A DNA stretch of 64,000 nt from Pseudomonas sp. RIT-PI-r (GTDB lineage Bacteria > Pseudomonadota > Gammaproteobacteria > Pseudomonadales > Pseudomonadaceae). Shown piece by piece: positions 25,659-34,593 of the stretch. A model generated the notes under the pieces. The model saw only the letters and a program-made list of their open reading frames with translations, made no database searches and was not told the DNA's origin. Each line of letters opens with the position of its first letter. The first letter of the stretch is position 1. Where the stretch lies: contig NZ_LIGE01000044.1 in the NCBI RefSeq assembly GCF_001297015.1, positions 1 to 64,000 on the forward strand. The letters are read 5' to 3'. A program made the translations under genes and the position numbers.

Positions 25659-27400
25659 CAGCCGCGCCCTCCATTGGCTTTCAGCGGAACGACCGGGGTA
25701 GCGTTGGCCTGTTGCGTGGTCGGCAGGTTGTCCGGGGTCACGTTCATCAGGCGCAGGGTGCCGGACATCACGCGGCTGAACACCGGCGCCGATACCAGAC
25801 CACCGAAGTAGCCGGCCTTGGACGGCTCATCGATCACCACAACAATCGCGTAACGCGGATCGCTCATCGGGCCGAAACCGGCGAACAGCGAGCGGTACGA
25901 GTTTTCCGCGTAGCCTTTGGTGCCGACCGATGTTTTACGTGCAGTACCCGACTTGCCCGCCACGTGATACGCCGGCACTTGCGCACGGAACACTCCGCGC
26001 GGTGCTTCGATCACTTGGGTCAGCATGCCTTGCATGGTTTTCGCCACGGCTTCCGGCAGCACTTGGGTGGTCTGCGGCATCTTGTCGGTTTTGATCAGCG
26101 TCAGCGGCGCGAGACGACCGTTGTTGGCCAGTGCAGAGAACGCGTGAACCAGCTGGATCGCGGTCACGGAAATACCGTAGCCGTAGGACAGCGTCGCGGT
26201 TTCGGCCTTGCGCCACTCGCGATAGTTCGGCAGGTTACCGACACGTTCGCCCGGGAAACCGAGGCCGGTGTCCTGGCCAAGTCCGACTTTCTGCGCGAGG
26301 CGGAAAATGGTTTCGCCGCCGATATCGAAGGCGACCTTACTCATACCAACGTTACTGGAATTGATCAGAATGCCGGTCAGGTCGAGCACCGGGCCTTCAG
26401 TCCTGGATACGTCTTTGATCGTGTATTTGCCGATCTGCAGGGAACCCGGATACACCTCGACGGTGTCGCTCGGTTTCCAGCGGCCGGTTTCGATCGCGGC
26501 GCTCATCGAGATGGCTTTCATGGTCGAACCTGGCTCGAACACGTCGATCATCGCGCGGTTGCGCATCATCGCCGGTTGCAGGTTGCGACGGTTGTTCGGG
26601 TTGTAGGTCGGCTGGTTGACCATGGCCAGAATCTCGCCGGTCTTGACGTCCATGATCACCAGACTGCCGGCCTTCGCGCCGTTCTCGATGATCGCGTTAC
26701 GCAGTTCGCGGTTGGCCAGATATTGCAGACGCAGGTCAATGGACAACGCCAAGGGCTTGCCGGCCTTGGCGTTTTTGGTGACCTGGACATCCTTGATCAG
26801 CCGACCGCGCCGATCCTTGATGACCTGCCGTTTGCCCGGCACCCCGGCGAGCCATTCGTCATAGGCCAGCTCGACACCTTCACGACCGTGGTCGTCGATA
26901 TCGGTAAACCCGACCATGTGCGCGGTGACCTCACCGGCCGGATAGAAGCGGCGGAATTCTTCGATGCCGTAGACGCCCGGCACTTTCAGGTCGAGCACAG
27001 CCTGGCCCTGCTCGGGGGTCAGCCCGCGCACCAGATAAATGAATTCTTTGTTGGCCTGAGCTTCGAGGCGTTCGGTCAGTGCTTTCGGATCCTGACCCAG
27101 CGCGGCGGCGAGTGCCGGCCACTTCTCTTTCGCCGTTTGCATTTCCTTGGCGTTGGCCCACAGCGTGGTCACCGGGGTACTCACGGCCAAAGGCTCGCCG
27201 TTACGGTCGGTGATCAGACCACGATGAGCCGGAATCGGAATGTGACGCAGACTGCGCGCGTCGCCCTGACCTTTGAGGAAGTCACGGTCAACCACTTGCA
27301 GGTCGATGATGCGCCAGCAGATCGCCGCGACCATGATGCCGAGCAGCGCCACCATCAGGCGGAAGCGCCATGGGAACAGTGCGCCTTCGAGTTTCATCAT
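25658..27400 (-). CDS. ftsI: Septal transpeptidase, penicillin-binding protein 3
   Basis: This 580-residue class B PBP crosslinks septal peptidoglycan and is a major beta-lactam target. It has a short cytoplasmic tail, one membrane helix (about 14-32), the PBP dimer domain and the transpeptidase. The active-site motifs are SxxK as STMK, SxN as SSN in INSSNVGMSK, and KSGTARK. Two adjacent ATGs (27400 and 27397) are possible; the first overlaps the ftsL stop as ATGA. Confidence 0.98.
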   Translation of the reverse strand: MMKLEGALFPWRFRLMVALLGIMVAAICWRIIDLQVVDRDFLKGQGDARSLRHIPIPAHRGLITDRNGEPLAVSTPVTTLWANAKEMQTAKEKWPALAAALGQDPKALTERLEAQANKEFIYLVRGLTPEQGQAVLDLKVPGVYGIEEFRRFYPAGEVTAHMVGFTDIDDHGREGVELAYDEWLAGVPGKRQVIKDRRGRLIKDVQVTKNAKAGKPLALSIDLRLQYLANRELRNAIIENGAKAGSLVIMDVKTGEILAMVNQPTYNPNNRRNLQPAMMRNRAMIDVFEPGSTMKAISMSAAIETGRWKPSDTVEVYPGSLQIGKYTIKDVSRTEGPVLDLTGILINSSNVGMSKVAFDIGGETIFRLAQKVGLGQDTGLGFPGERVGNLPNYREWRKAETATLSYGYGISVTAIQLVHAFSALANNGRLAPLTLIKTDKMPQTTQVLPEAVAKTMQGMLTQVIEAPRGVFRAQVPAYHVAGKSGTARKTSVGTKGYAENSYRSLFAGFGPMSDPRYAIVVVIDEPSKAGYFGGLVSAPVFSRVMSGTLRLMNVTPDNLPTTQQANATPVVPLKANGGRG

Positions 27401-27690
27401 GGCGCCACCATCTTCACGTCAGCCGCGCCGGGAATGTGCATTTTCAGTTGTTCGGTGGCCAGCACTTCGATGCGGCTGTGCGCGGTCCAGGTGCTCTGTT
27501 CGAGAATCAGACGGCCCCACTCGGCCTGCGCCTTGTCGCGCACGCTGAGTTCGTTATAAAGGGTGTTGAGCAACTGCCGGTTCCAGTGCGCGCTGTACGA
27601 CACGGCAATGGCCGAGACGAGCACGCCGATAAACAGCAGCAGCATCAGAAAGCTGCCGCCGGGCAGTGGCTTGGCGAAAAGCTTGCTCAC
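27397..27690 (-). CDS. ftsL: Cell division protein FtsL
   Basis: This 97-residue bitopic protein has one membrane helix (about 14-34) followed by a periplasmic coiled coil with heptad leucines. FtsL forms a complex with FtsB and FtsQ and activates FtsW-FtsI. Sequence identity in this family is low, but size, topology and position between rsmH and ftsI make the call secure. It overlaps rsmH by four bases. Confidence 0.96.
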   Translation of the reverse strand: MSKLFAKPLPGGSFLMLLLFIGVLVSAIAVSYSAHWNRQLLNTLYNELSVRDKAQAEWGRLILEQSTWTAHSRIEVLATEQLKMHIPGAADVKMVAP

Positions 27691-28634
27691 CGCAGCTTCT
27701 CCGCGACGCGCATGACGGCGCTACGGGAACGTGGGTTGGCTTTGAGTTCGGCGTCGGAGGCCGTCTGCGCTTTGCCATGGACTTTGATTTTCGGTTCGAA
27801 CGCGACGTGGCGAACCGGCAGGTTGCGCGGCAGGTTGTCGGCTTCGCCTTTCACCAGCTTGCGCATGAACAGTTTGACGATGCGGTCTTCCAGCGAGTGG
27901 AAGCTGATCACCACCAGACGGCCGCCGACTTCCAGAGCGTCCAGCGCGGCTTCGAGGCCGGCTTCCAGATCACCCAGTTCGTTGTTGACGTGAATACGCA
28001 AACCCTGGAAGGCACGGGTGGCCGGGTTCTTGCCCTTCTCCCAGGCCGGGTTGGCGACTTTCAATACTTCGGCCAGATCGGCGGTGCGCTCGAACGGCTT
28101 GATATCGCGACGCTCGGCGACGGCACGAGCCATGCGACCGGAGAAACGTTCTTCACCGTATTCCTTGAACACCCGGGCGATTTCCTCAGCCGGCGCGGTG
28201 TTGACGAATTCGGCAGCGCTGATGCCACGGGACGGATCCATGCGCATGTCTAGCGGGCCGTCATTGAGGAAACTGAAGCCGCGTTCAGCGTCGTCGAGCT
28301 GCGGCGACGACACGCCGAGATCGAGCAGGATGCCGCTGACCTTGCCGCTCAGGCCTTGCTCGGCAACCACCGAACCCAGCTCGGCAAAGCTGCGCTGCAC
28401 AACGACAAAGCGGCCGTCTTCGGCCGCTAGCGTCTGCCCGGTGGCAATCGCTTGTGGGTCTTTGTCGAATCCGATGAGACGACCGTCCGTGCCGAGCTGG
28501 CTGAGGATCAACCGGCTGTGTCCGCCGCGCCCGAACGTACCGTCCAGATAGCAGCCATCAGGACGTACGGCGAGAGCCTCGACGGCTTCGTCAAGCAGTA
28601 CGGTGATGTGGTTAAAGCCGCTATCAATAGTCAC
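27687..28634 (-). CDS. rsmH: 16S rRNA m4C1402 methyltransferase
   Basis: RsmH (formerly MraW) N4-methylates C1402 in the ribosomal P site, using SAM. The 315-residue product has HITVLLDEAVEAL at the N-terminus, the SAM loop DGTFGRGGHSRL, the LLDLGVSSPQLDDAERGFSF motif and VISFHSLEDRIVK near the C-terminus. It overlaps mraZ and ftsL by four bases each. Confidence 0.98.
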   Translation of the reverse strand: MTIDSGFNHITVLLDEAVEALAVRPDGCYLDGTFGRGGHSRLILSQLGTDGRLIGFDKDPQAIATGQTLAAEDGRFVVVQRSFAELGSVVAEQGLSGKVSGILLDLGVSSPQLDDAERGFSFLNDGPLDMRMDPSRGISAAEFVNTAPAEEIARVFKEYGEERFSGRMARAVAERRDIKPFERTADLAEVLKVANPAWEKGKNPATRAFQGLRIHVNNELGDLEAGLEAALDALEVGGRLVVISFHSLEDRIVKLFMRKLVKGEADNLPRNLPVRHVAFEPKIKVHGKAQTASDAELKANPRSRSAVMRVAEKLR

Positions 28635-29086
28635 AGGATCAAATCACGCAGTTCATCAGGCATCGCGCCCGGTTGTTGAATGGCAGCAAGGTCAGCGGCA
28701 GAAACCGCGTTCCATGCATCCTCGTCCCACAATTGGAACTTGTTCAGTTGGCCTACCAGCATTGCGCGCTTATCGAGCTTGGCGTACTCGCGCAGACGCG
28801 GTGGAACCAGAAAACGGCCACTGCCGTCGAGTTCGAGGTCGACGGCGTTGCCAATCAATAAACGCTGCAAGCGACGGTTCTCTTCGCGAAGCGAAGGGAG
28901 TGCGCGCAACTTGGTTTCAATAATTTCCCACTCGTCGAGCGGATAGACACACAGACACGGATCAACGGCATCAATGGTCACGATCAATTGGCCGGAACTG
29001 CGCGAATCGAGCTCGTCACGGTACCGGCTCGGCATGGCGAGACGGCCCTTTGCATCGAGACTGATAGCGTTAGCTCCGCGAAACAC
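28631..29086 (-). CDS. mraZ: Transcriptional regulator MraZ
   Basis: This 151-residue protein has two SpoVT/AbrB-like repeats, each with the DxKGR / DGSGR core (ISLDAKGRLAMPSR near residue 9; LELDGSGRFLVPPR near 83). MraZ binds repeats just upstream of its own gene and represses the dcw operon. Three matching boxes are present at 29128-29152. It is the first gene of the cluster. Confidence 0.98.
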   Translation of the reverse strand: MFRGANAISLDAKGRLAMPSRYRDELDSRSSGQLIVTIDAVDPCLCVYPLDEWEIIETKLRALPSLREENRRLQRLLIGNAVDLELDGSGRFLVPPRLREYAKLDKRAMLVGQLNKFQLWDEDAWNAVSAADLAAIQQPGAMPDELRDLIL

Positions 29087-29127
29087 GTCTGCGTTTCTCC
29101 AATTTTTATCGTTTTGAGCTCAAAAAA

Positions 29128-29152
29128 CCCACTTCATGCCACTTTCCGCCAC
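29128..29152 (-). promoter_or_regulatory. Three MraZ-type operator boxes
   Basis: On the minus strand, GTGGC, GTGGC and GTGGG occur with an exact 10-bp period (plus-strand coordinates 29148-29152, 29138-29142 and 29128-29132). This matches the tandem TGGG/GTGGG boxes with 5-bp spacers that MraZ binds in other bacteria. They lie directly downstream of the predicted start point, a good place for repression. Confidence 0.8.
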
Positions 29153-29160
29153 TTGCGCAC

Positions 29161-29190
29161 ACTATAGGAATGCGCCCACCACACCGTCAA
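29161..29190 (-). promoter_or_regulatory. Sigma-70 promoter of the dcw cluster
   Basis: On the minus strand, TTGACG (29190-29185), an 18-bp spacer and TATAGT (29166-29161) give a strong match to the sigma-70 consensus. It lies about 75 bp upstream of mraZ, with transcription predicted to start near 29154. Confidence 0.75.
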
Positions 29191-29492
29191 GGCGCGGATT
29201 AAAGGAAAACCCTTACAGAACGGAGATTTAGGAGCATAAAAGGAGGCGTAACGACAATCTGGCGCAGACTTTCGACCCATAACTTGATGCAGCACTGACA
29301 GCTGCGCTCGAAAGTTAAAGTAATTTGTTAAGAGTAAGATTTTTTCGGTATTACAAAAGCGCTTCTGCTGTTGATTGAAGCAAGGTGGGAAATGGCTATT
29401 ACTGCGTTTGCCGCTGCCGAACTTTCAGGGCAGGCCTGCTGATATTACACAGCCCTGTTGCCTTTGATTCAAGCAGGGAAAGAAAAAGGTGG
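29191..29492. other. Intergenic stretch without a recognised gene
   Basis: This AT-richer region lies between the dcw promoter and the rnpB 3' end. No open frame with a plausible ribosome binding site is visible on either strand. The last 15 bases read on the minus strand as a pyrimidine-rich tract with T5 and T3, probably the rnpB terminator tail. Confidence 0.5.
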
Positions 29493-29842
29493 AGAGTCGA
29501 TCTGTAAGCCGGGTTCTGTCTTGAACAGTCATTCGTCTACGATGGCCATCACTGGACATCTTTAGCAACCTACCCGGTCCCAGCGCGGGCCACGCCTTGG
29601 GACCCTATTTGGTCTTGCTCCAAGTGGGGTTTACCTAGCCACGAACTGTTGCCAGACGTGCGGTGCGCTCTTACCGCACCTTTTCACCCTTACCGGCGCC
29701 GAAGCGCTTAGGCGGTTATTTTCTGTGGCACTTTCCGTAGGCTCACGCCTCCCAGGCATTACCTGGCACTTCGCCCTATGGAGCCCGGACTTTCCTCCCC
29801 CCCCTAATTTTCATAGAGGGCAGCGACTGTCCGATCGACTCT
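29493..29842 (-). ncRNA. rnpB: RNase P RNA (catalytic RNA component)
   Basis: About 350 nt of type A RNase P RNA. The minus-strand 5' end agagtcgatcggacagtc and 3' end cggcttacagatcgactct pair to form the terminal helix. The conserved ggagcaagaccaaatagg block and the ACAGAA element near the 3' end are present. It lies between the dcw promoter and rsmI, a usual place in Pseudomonas. A C8 run occurs in one loop. Confidence 0.95.
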
Positions 29843-29915
29843 CCGCCGCGAAGGTTAACGGCAGAGCGGCCGAAGAACAAGCGCTAATAGCCGCAAAACC
29901 TGTCTGCGCGACGGG

Positions 29916-30788
29916 TTACTCGCCCTTCTGTTTATCCAGCGCGACCTGATACAGCACGTTTTTGCGCTCGCCAGTGATCTGCGCAGCCAAGGCAGCAGCA
30001 CGCTTGAGCGGCATCTCTTCGAGCAACAGATCGAGCACCCGCATCGCCTCGCTGCTGACGGTGTCTTCAGACTCCGGCGCGGTCCAGCCCGCCACCAGCA
30101 CGACGCATTCGCCGCGCTGCTGATTACTGTCGGATTCAACAAATGCGCGCAGCTCAGCCAACGGCAGGCCCTTGAGCGTCTCGAAGGTTTTGGTGATTTC
30201 ACGGGCAAGCAATGCCTGACGCTCACCACCAAACACTTCTTCCATATCCTGCAGACATTCAAGAATGCGGTGCGGGGCTTCATAGAAAATCAAAGTCCGC
30301 GGCTCTTCTTTAACAGCTGCCAGCCGCGCCTTGCGTCCGACCGACTTGGCTGGCAAGAAGCCTTCAAAGATAAAACGATCGGACGGCAGCCCCGCCGCTG
30401 ATAGCGCAGCAATCAATGCACAAGCACCCGGCACCGGCACAACATTGATCCCGGCAGCACGGGCCTGCCGTACCAAGTGATAACCCGGATCGGAAATCAG
30501 CGGCGTGCCGGCATCGGAGATCAGCGCAACGTTGTCGCCCGCCAGCAAACGGGTAATAAAGCGACTACCTTCATCTCGTTCGTTATGTTCGTGACACGCA
30601 GCCAGCGGCGTGGCAATCCCGAAGTGCTGCATCAGGCGCGCCGAGTGACGAGTGTCTTCAGCAGCGATCAATGCCACTTCACGGAGGATTTTCAGGGCCC
30701 GGGCGCTGATGTCGTCCAGGTTGCCGATGGGCGTCGCCACCACATAAAGCGAGCCAGCAGCGGAATTCAGGGAACCTGGAGCAGTCAA
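29916..30788 (-). CDS. rsmI: 16S rRNA C1402 2'-O-methyltransferase
   Basis: RsmI 2'-O-methylates the same nucleotide that RsmH N4-methylates. The product is 290 residues from the TTG at 30788, which has GAGG 8 bp upstream and yields the family N-terminus (LTAPGSLNSAAGSLYVVATP). An upstream ATG at 30821 would add 11 residues. SAM-binding motifs are VVATPIGNLDDIS, AAEDTRHSARL, ISDAGTPLISDPG and VPGACALIAALS. It is divergent from lpoA. Confidence 0.95.
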   Translation of the reverse strand: MTAPGSLNSAAGSLYVVATPIGNLDDISARALKILREVALIAAEDTRHSARLMQHFGIATPLAACHEHNERDEGSRFITRLLAGDNVALISDAGTPLISDPGYHLVRQARAAGINVVPVPGACALIAALSAAGLPSDRFIFEGFLPAKSVGRKARLAAVKEEPRTLIFYEAPHRILECLQDMEEVFGGERQALLAREITKTFETLKGLPLAELRAFVESDSNQQRGECVVLVAGWTAPESEDTVSSEAMRVLDLLLEEMPLKRAAALAAQITGERKNVLYQVALDKQKGE

Positions 30789-30998
30789 AGCGCACACCTC
30801 GTGATCGGTAAAAGCGGCCATTGTAGCGCGACACGAGGCTTGCGACGCGCTTCGACCCACCACGGTTTTCCTCGTGGTTACGCACCATCGCAACATTTAC
30901 TACAGCTAAATCGTTCGTTTCACGCCACTAACATCGCGCCCCGGCCAGTGCTTGGGTACAATTCGACGCTAATTTGATCGAGTATCAGGAACACTTAC

Positions 30999-32810
30999 AT
31001 GATCGCTTGCCTGCGGCTGTTCACTGCCCTCTGCCTCGCTGCCCTGTTGGCGGCTTGCGCCAGCTCCCCTTCCTCCAGCCTTGGCGAACTTCCACGGACC
31101 CCGGATGCCAGCATCGAGCAACTGCTCGAACAGGCGACCCAGGCGAAAACCCCGGAAAAAGCCGCCCTGTTGCGCCTCAGCGCGGCGGATCTGGCTTATC
31201 GCCAAGGCAACGCCGGACAGTCCGCGCAAATCCTGCAACAAGTGCCGATGGAGCAACTGAAGCCAGGCCAGCAGATTTTCGCCAGCACGCTGAATGCTGA
31301 GCTGGCCATGACCCGCAATCAGCCGAAAGCCGCGCTGACTGCCCTGAGCCATCCAAGCCTGCAACACTTGGGCGAGATGCCTGAAGAGCAGCAAGTGCGC
31401 ACCGGCACCGTTCACGCCCGCGCCCTTGAAGCCGACGGTCAGACGCTCGCAGCCGCTCGCGAGCGCGTGTTCATCGCGCCGATGCTGCAAGGCGAAGCCG
31501 CGAGCAAGAACCACGAAGCGATCTGGACCCTGATTGGCTCGCTGCCGTCCGACCAACTGCAACCGAACACCACCGACGATCTCGGCGGCTGGATGGGCCT
31601 GGCGCTGGCAGTGAAATCCGCCGGTACGCTGGAACAGCAGCAAGCCGCGATCGACACCTGGCGGGCGCAGAATCCAAAGCACCCGGCCGCGATCAACCTG
31701 CCGCTGCCGCTGACCAAACTCAAGGAGCTGGCCAGCCAGCCTCTGAGCAAAATCGCCCTGCTGCTGCCGCAGGACGGCCAACTGGCCGCCGTTGGCAAGG
31801 CGCTGCGTGAAGGTTTCATGGCTGCGCACTATCAGGCGCAACAGGCCGGGCAGAAGCCGCCAGCGATCGAGTTCTACGACAGCTCGAAGCTGACTTCGAT
31901 GGACGAGTTCTACCGCAAGGCTCAGGCTGACGGCGTGCAACTGGTCGTTGGCCCACTGGAAAAACCACTGGTCAAACAACTGAGCACTCGCCCGCAACTG
32001 CCGATCACCACCCTCGCGCTGAACTACAGCGAAGGCGATCAGGGCCCGGCGCAGCTGTTCCAGTTTGGTCTGGCCGCTGAAGACGAAGCCCGCGAAGTGT
32101 CGCGCCGCGCTCGTGCCGATGGCTTGCACCGCGCCGCGATCATGGTGCCGAAAGGCGAATGGGGCGACCGTGTACTGCGTGCCTTCAGCCAGGACTGGCA
32201 AGCCAACGGCGGCAGCATTGTTGCCACCGAACGCGTCGATCAGCCGGTGCAACTGGCCCAGCAGATCGCTGACATGTTCCAGCTGCGTCAGAGCGAAGCC
32301 CGCGCCAAGAGCCTGCAGAATGCCGCTGGCACCAACGTCGCCGCACAGCCCTCGCGTCGTCAGGACATCGAGTTCATCTTCCTTGCCGCTACGCCGCAAC
32401 AGGCACAACAGATCAAACCGACCCTGAACTTCCAGTACGCCGGTGACGTTCCGGTCTACGCAACCTCGCACGTGTACAGTGCCAGCGGCGACGTCAACCA
32501 GTACAACGATATGAACGGCATTCGCTTCTGCGAAACTCCATGGCTGCTGGACACCAGCGACCCACTGCGTCAGCAAGTGGTTGCACAGTGGCCGCAAGCC
32601 GCTGGCAGCCTCGGCCGCCTGTACGCGATGGGTGTTGACGCCTATCGCCTGGCACCGCGCCTGGGCCAACTCAAAGCCCTGCCGGACAGCCGCATCGACG
32701 GTGAATCGGGCAGCCTCGGCATGACCCAGACCCAACGCGTTGTGCGTCAATTGCCTTGGGCGCAGTTCGTCAGCGGCCAGGTTCAGCGCCTGCCGGACAC
32801 GCCGCGCTAA
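30999..32810 (+). CDS. lpoA: Penicillin-binding protein activator lipoprotein LpoA
   Basis: This 603-residue outer-membrane lipoprotein (LppC family) has a signal peptide ending in the lipobox LLAAC, an N-terminal TPR-like helical domain (about 30-240) and a C-terminal periplasmic-binding-protein fold (about 255-595). In enterics LpoA activates PBP1a from the outer membrane. The gene order rsmI-lpoA-yraN-gmhA/diaA-dolP matches E. coli yraL-yraP. Its TAA overlaps the yraN ATG. Confidence 0.95.
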   Translation: MIACLRLFTALCLAALLAACASSPSSSLGELPRTPDASIEQLLEQATQAKTPEKAALLRLSAADLAYRQGNAGQSAQILQQVPMEQLKPGQQIFASTLNAELAMTRNQPKAALTALSHPSLQHLGEMPEEQQVRTGTVHARALEADGQTLAAARERVFIAPMLQGEAASKNHEAIWTLIGSLPSDQLQPNTTDDLGGWMGLALAVKSAGTLEQQQAAIDTWRAQNPKHPAAINLPLPLTKLKELASQPLSKIALLLPQDGQLAAVGKALREGFMAAHYQAQQAGQKPPAIEFYDSSKLTSMDEFYRKAQADGVQLVVGPLEKPLVKQLSTRPQLPITTLALNYSEGDQGPAQLFQFGLAAEDEAREVSRRARADGLHRAAIMVPKGEWGDRVLRAFSQDWQANGGSIVATERVDQPVQLAQQIADMFQLRQSEARAKSLQNAAGTNVAAQPSRRQDIEFIFLAATPQQAQQIKPTLNFQYAGDVPVYATSHVYSASGDVNQYNDMNGIRFCETPWLLDTSDPLRQQVVAQWPQAAGSLGRLYAMGVDAYRLAPRLGQLKALPDSRIDGESGSLGMTQTQRVVRQLPWAQFVSGQVQRLPDTPR

Positions 32811-33172
32811 TGCCCGACAGGTCACGCTCGCAGAGCGGCAAGGATGCCGAGCGCCAGGCGCTCGAGCATCTGCAAAACCAGGGGTTGCAGCTGCTTGCAC
32901 AGAACTGGTTATGCAAACGCGGCGAGCTTGATCTGGTCATGCTTGATGGCGATACAGTAGTATTCGTTGAAGTTCGCTACAGAAAAAACACTCAATGGGG
33001 TGGCGCGCTCGCTAGCATCGACGGGCGCAAGCAGCAGAAACTGATTTTCGCTGCGCAGTATTTTCTTCAGCGCGAGTCGCGTTGGGCCAATTCCCCCTGC
33101 CGCTTCGACGTGGTGGCCATCGACAGCCATCCGGATCAGCTGAACTGGTTGCAGAATGCTTTCGACAGTTGA
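32810..33172 (+). CDS. YraN family protein (UPF0102), predicted endonuclease fold
   Basis: This 120-residue protein starts at the ATG in TAATG at 32810, coupled to lpoA. It has the PD-(D/E)xK nuclease-like core GELDLVMLDGDTVVFVEVRYRK with Glu, Asp and E-x-R/K positions, and the AQNW segment before it. The molecular role is not established. It is conserved between lpoA and the SIS-domain gene. Confidence 0.93.
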   Translation: MPDRSRSQSGKDAERQALEHLQNQGLQLLAQNWLCKRGELDLVMLDGDTVVFVEVRYRKNTQWGGALASIDGRKQQKLIFAAQYFLQRESRWANSPCRFDVVAIDSHPDQLNWLQNAFDS

Positions 33173-33276
33173 TCGCCGGCGTTGCTACCCGGACAATCCC
33201 ACCGACAAATTTTGCTCTTTGCTTTGCGGGCTGCACATTCATGTGCCGAATAGCCGCGCTACTTAAGGTCACACAG

Positions 33277-33870
33277 ATGGACATGCAATCCCGAATTCGC
33301 CAGCTTTTCCAGGCCAGTATCGACACCAAGCAACAGGCGATGGACGTACTTGCACCGCACATCGAGCAAGCCAGCCAGATCATGGTCAACGCCCTGCTCA
33401 ACGAAGGCAAAATGCTCTCGTGCGGCAACGGCGGCTCGGCCGGCGACGCGCAGCACTTCTCGTCCGAGCTGCTCAACCGCTTCGAGCGCGAGCGCCCGAG
33501 CCTGCCGGCTATCGCTCTGACTACCGACACGTCGACGATTACCTCGATCGCCAACGACTACAGTTACAACGAAGTGTTCTCCAAACAGATCCGCGCGCTC
33601 GGTCAGCCAGGCGATGTCCTGCTGGCGATTTCGACCAGCGGCAACTCGGCAAACATTATTCAAGCGATCCAGGCCGCACATGATCGCGAAATGATTGTCG
33701 TAGCTTTGACCGGACGCGATGGCGGCGGCATGGCGTCGCTGCTGTTGCCCGAGGACGTCGAGATTCGCGTACCGGCCAATGTCACTGCACGTATTCAAGA
33801 AGTCCACTTGCTGGCGATCCATTGCCTCTGCGATCTGATCGACAGCCAACTGTTCGGGAGTGAAGAATGA
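33277..33870 (+). CDS. gmhA: Phosphoheptose isomerase GmhA (DiaA-type locus)
   Basis: This 197-residue SIS-domain protein starts at ATG 33277 with AAGG upstream. Motifs are CGNGGSAGDAQHFSSEL, TTDTSTITSIAND and ISTSGNSANI. Glu64 and His182 occupy the positions of the GmhA catalytic Glu65/His180. As I recall, the E. coli DiaA paralogue in the same gene context has lost both. This supports sedoheptulose-7-phosphate isomerase activity for LPS heptose, although a DnaA-related role cannot be excluded. It overlaps dolP by four bases. Confidence 0.92.
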   Translation: MDMQSRIRQLFQASIDTKQQAMDVLAPHIEQASQIMVNALLNEGKMLSCGNGGSAGDAQHFSSELLNRFERERPSLPAIALTTDTSTITSIANDYSYNEVFSKQIRALGQPGDVLLAISTSGNSANIIQAIQAAHDREMIVVALTGRDGGGMASLLLPEDVEIRVPANVTARIQEVHLLAIHCLCDLIDSQLFGSEE

Positions 33871-34445
33871 CCCCTAATCGCCTTGGCCTTCTGGCCTTGA
33901 CCCTGTGCCTCGGCATCAGCGGTTGCACCTCGGTGGTGAACGCCAGCCGTGAAGCACCGATCGATGACGATCGTGGCACCCGCACCTTCGGCAGCAAGAT
34001 CGACGACTCGTTGATCGAAACCAAAGTGGGCGTAAACGTGGCCAAAGCCGACCCGGCCCTGGACAACGATTCGCACATCGTCGTCACCAGTTTCAACGGA
34101 GTTGTCTTGCTGGCCGGCCAAACGCCTCGCGCAGACTTGAAAGCCAAGGCCGAGCAAGCGGCAGCCGCCGTGCAACGGGTAAAAACCGTTCATAACGAAC
34201 TGCAAGTCATACCGCCGTCCGGCTTCCTGGCGCGCCAGAACGACACCTGGCTGACCTCCAAGATCAAGACGCAGATGCTCACCGACGCCAGCATCCCTGG
34301 CTCGCGCATCAAGGTCGTGACCGAGAACGGCATCGTCTACCTGCTGGGCCTGCTGACCAAACAGGAAGCCACTCAGGCGACCAACCTGGTTCAGGGCGTT
34401 TCCGGCGTGCAGAAAATCGTCAAGCTGTTCGAGTACATCGACTGA
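33867..34445 (+). CDS. dolP: BON-domain outer-membrane lipoprotein DolP
   Basis: This 192-residue lipoprotein has signal peptide and lipobox ISGC, then two BON domains (about 48-115 and 125-190), each with the GxVxLxG core (FNGVVLLAG, ENGIVYLLG). DolP (YraP) supports outer-membrane integrity and BAM function in E. coli. It is the last gene of the lpoA operon, followed by a repeat and a bidirectional terminator. Confidence 0.94.
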   Translation: MTPNRLGLLALTLCLGISGCTSVVNASREAPIDDDRGTRTFGSKIDDSLIETKVGVNVAKADPALDNDSHIVVTSFNGVVLLAGQTPRADLKAKAEQAAAAVQRVKTVHNELQVIPPSGFLARQNDTWLTSKIKTQMLTDASIPGSRIKVVTENGIVYLLGLLTKQEATQATNLVQGVSGVQKIVKLFEYID

Positions 34446-34464
34446 CGCACAACCCTTTGCAGGA

Positions 34465-34553
34465 ACTGCCGAAGGCTGTGATCTTTTGATCCTGATCTTT
34501 TAAAGCAAGATCAACAGATCGTCCGATCGCGGCCCGAGCCTTCGGCAGCTCCT
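34465..34553. repeat. ctgccgaaggctg-family inverted repeat
   Basis: ctgccgaaggctgtgatc at 34466 is matched in inverse by gagccttcggcag near 34537-34550, with internal gatcttttgatc pairing. The same family occurs at 51790-51886 and 59452-59550. Confidence 0.7.
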
Positions 34554-34560
34554 ACGCAAT

Positions 34561-34593
34561 AAAAAAGGCGATCCATCCGGATCGCCTTTTTTT
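34561..34593. terminator. Bidirectional terminator between dolP and sspB
   Basis: A ggcgatcc / ggatcgcc stem with a 4-base loop is flanked by A6 on the left and T7 on the right. It therefore terminates both the rightward lpoA operon and the leftward sspA-sspB operon. Confidence 0.88.

Noticed and set aside
29087..29492. Hidden small gene or RNA upstream of mraZ
   Set aside because: Beyond the promoter, MraZ boxes and the rnpB tail I found no frame with a start signal and no stable structure that I could defend.
30969..32900. Long open frame on the minus strand (over 600 codons)
   Set aside because: It lies entirely antisense to lpoA, has no ribosome binding site and follows the third-position GC bias of the real gene.
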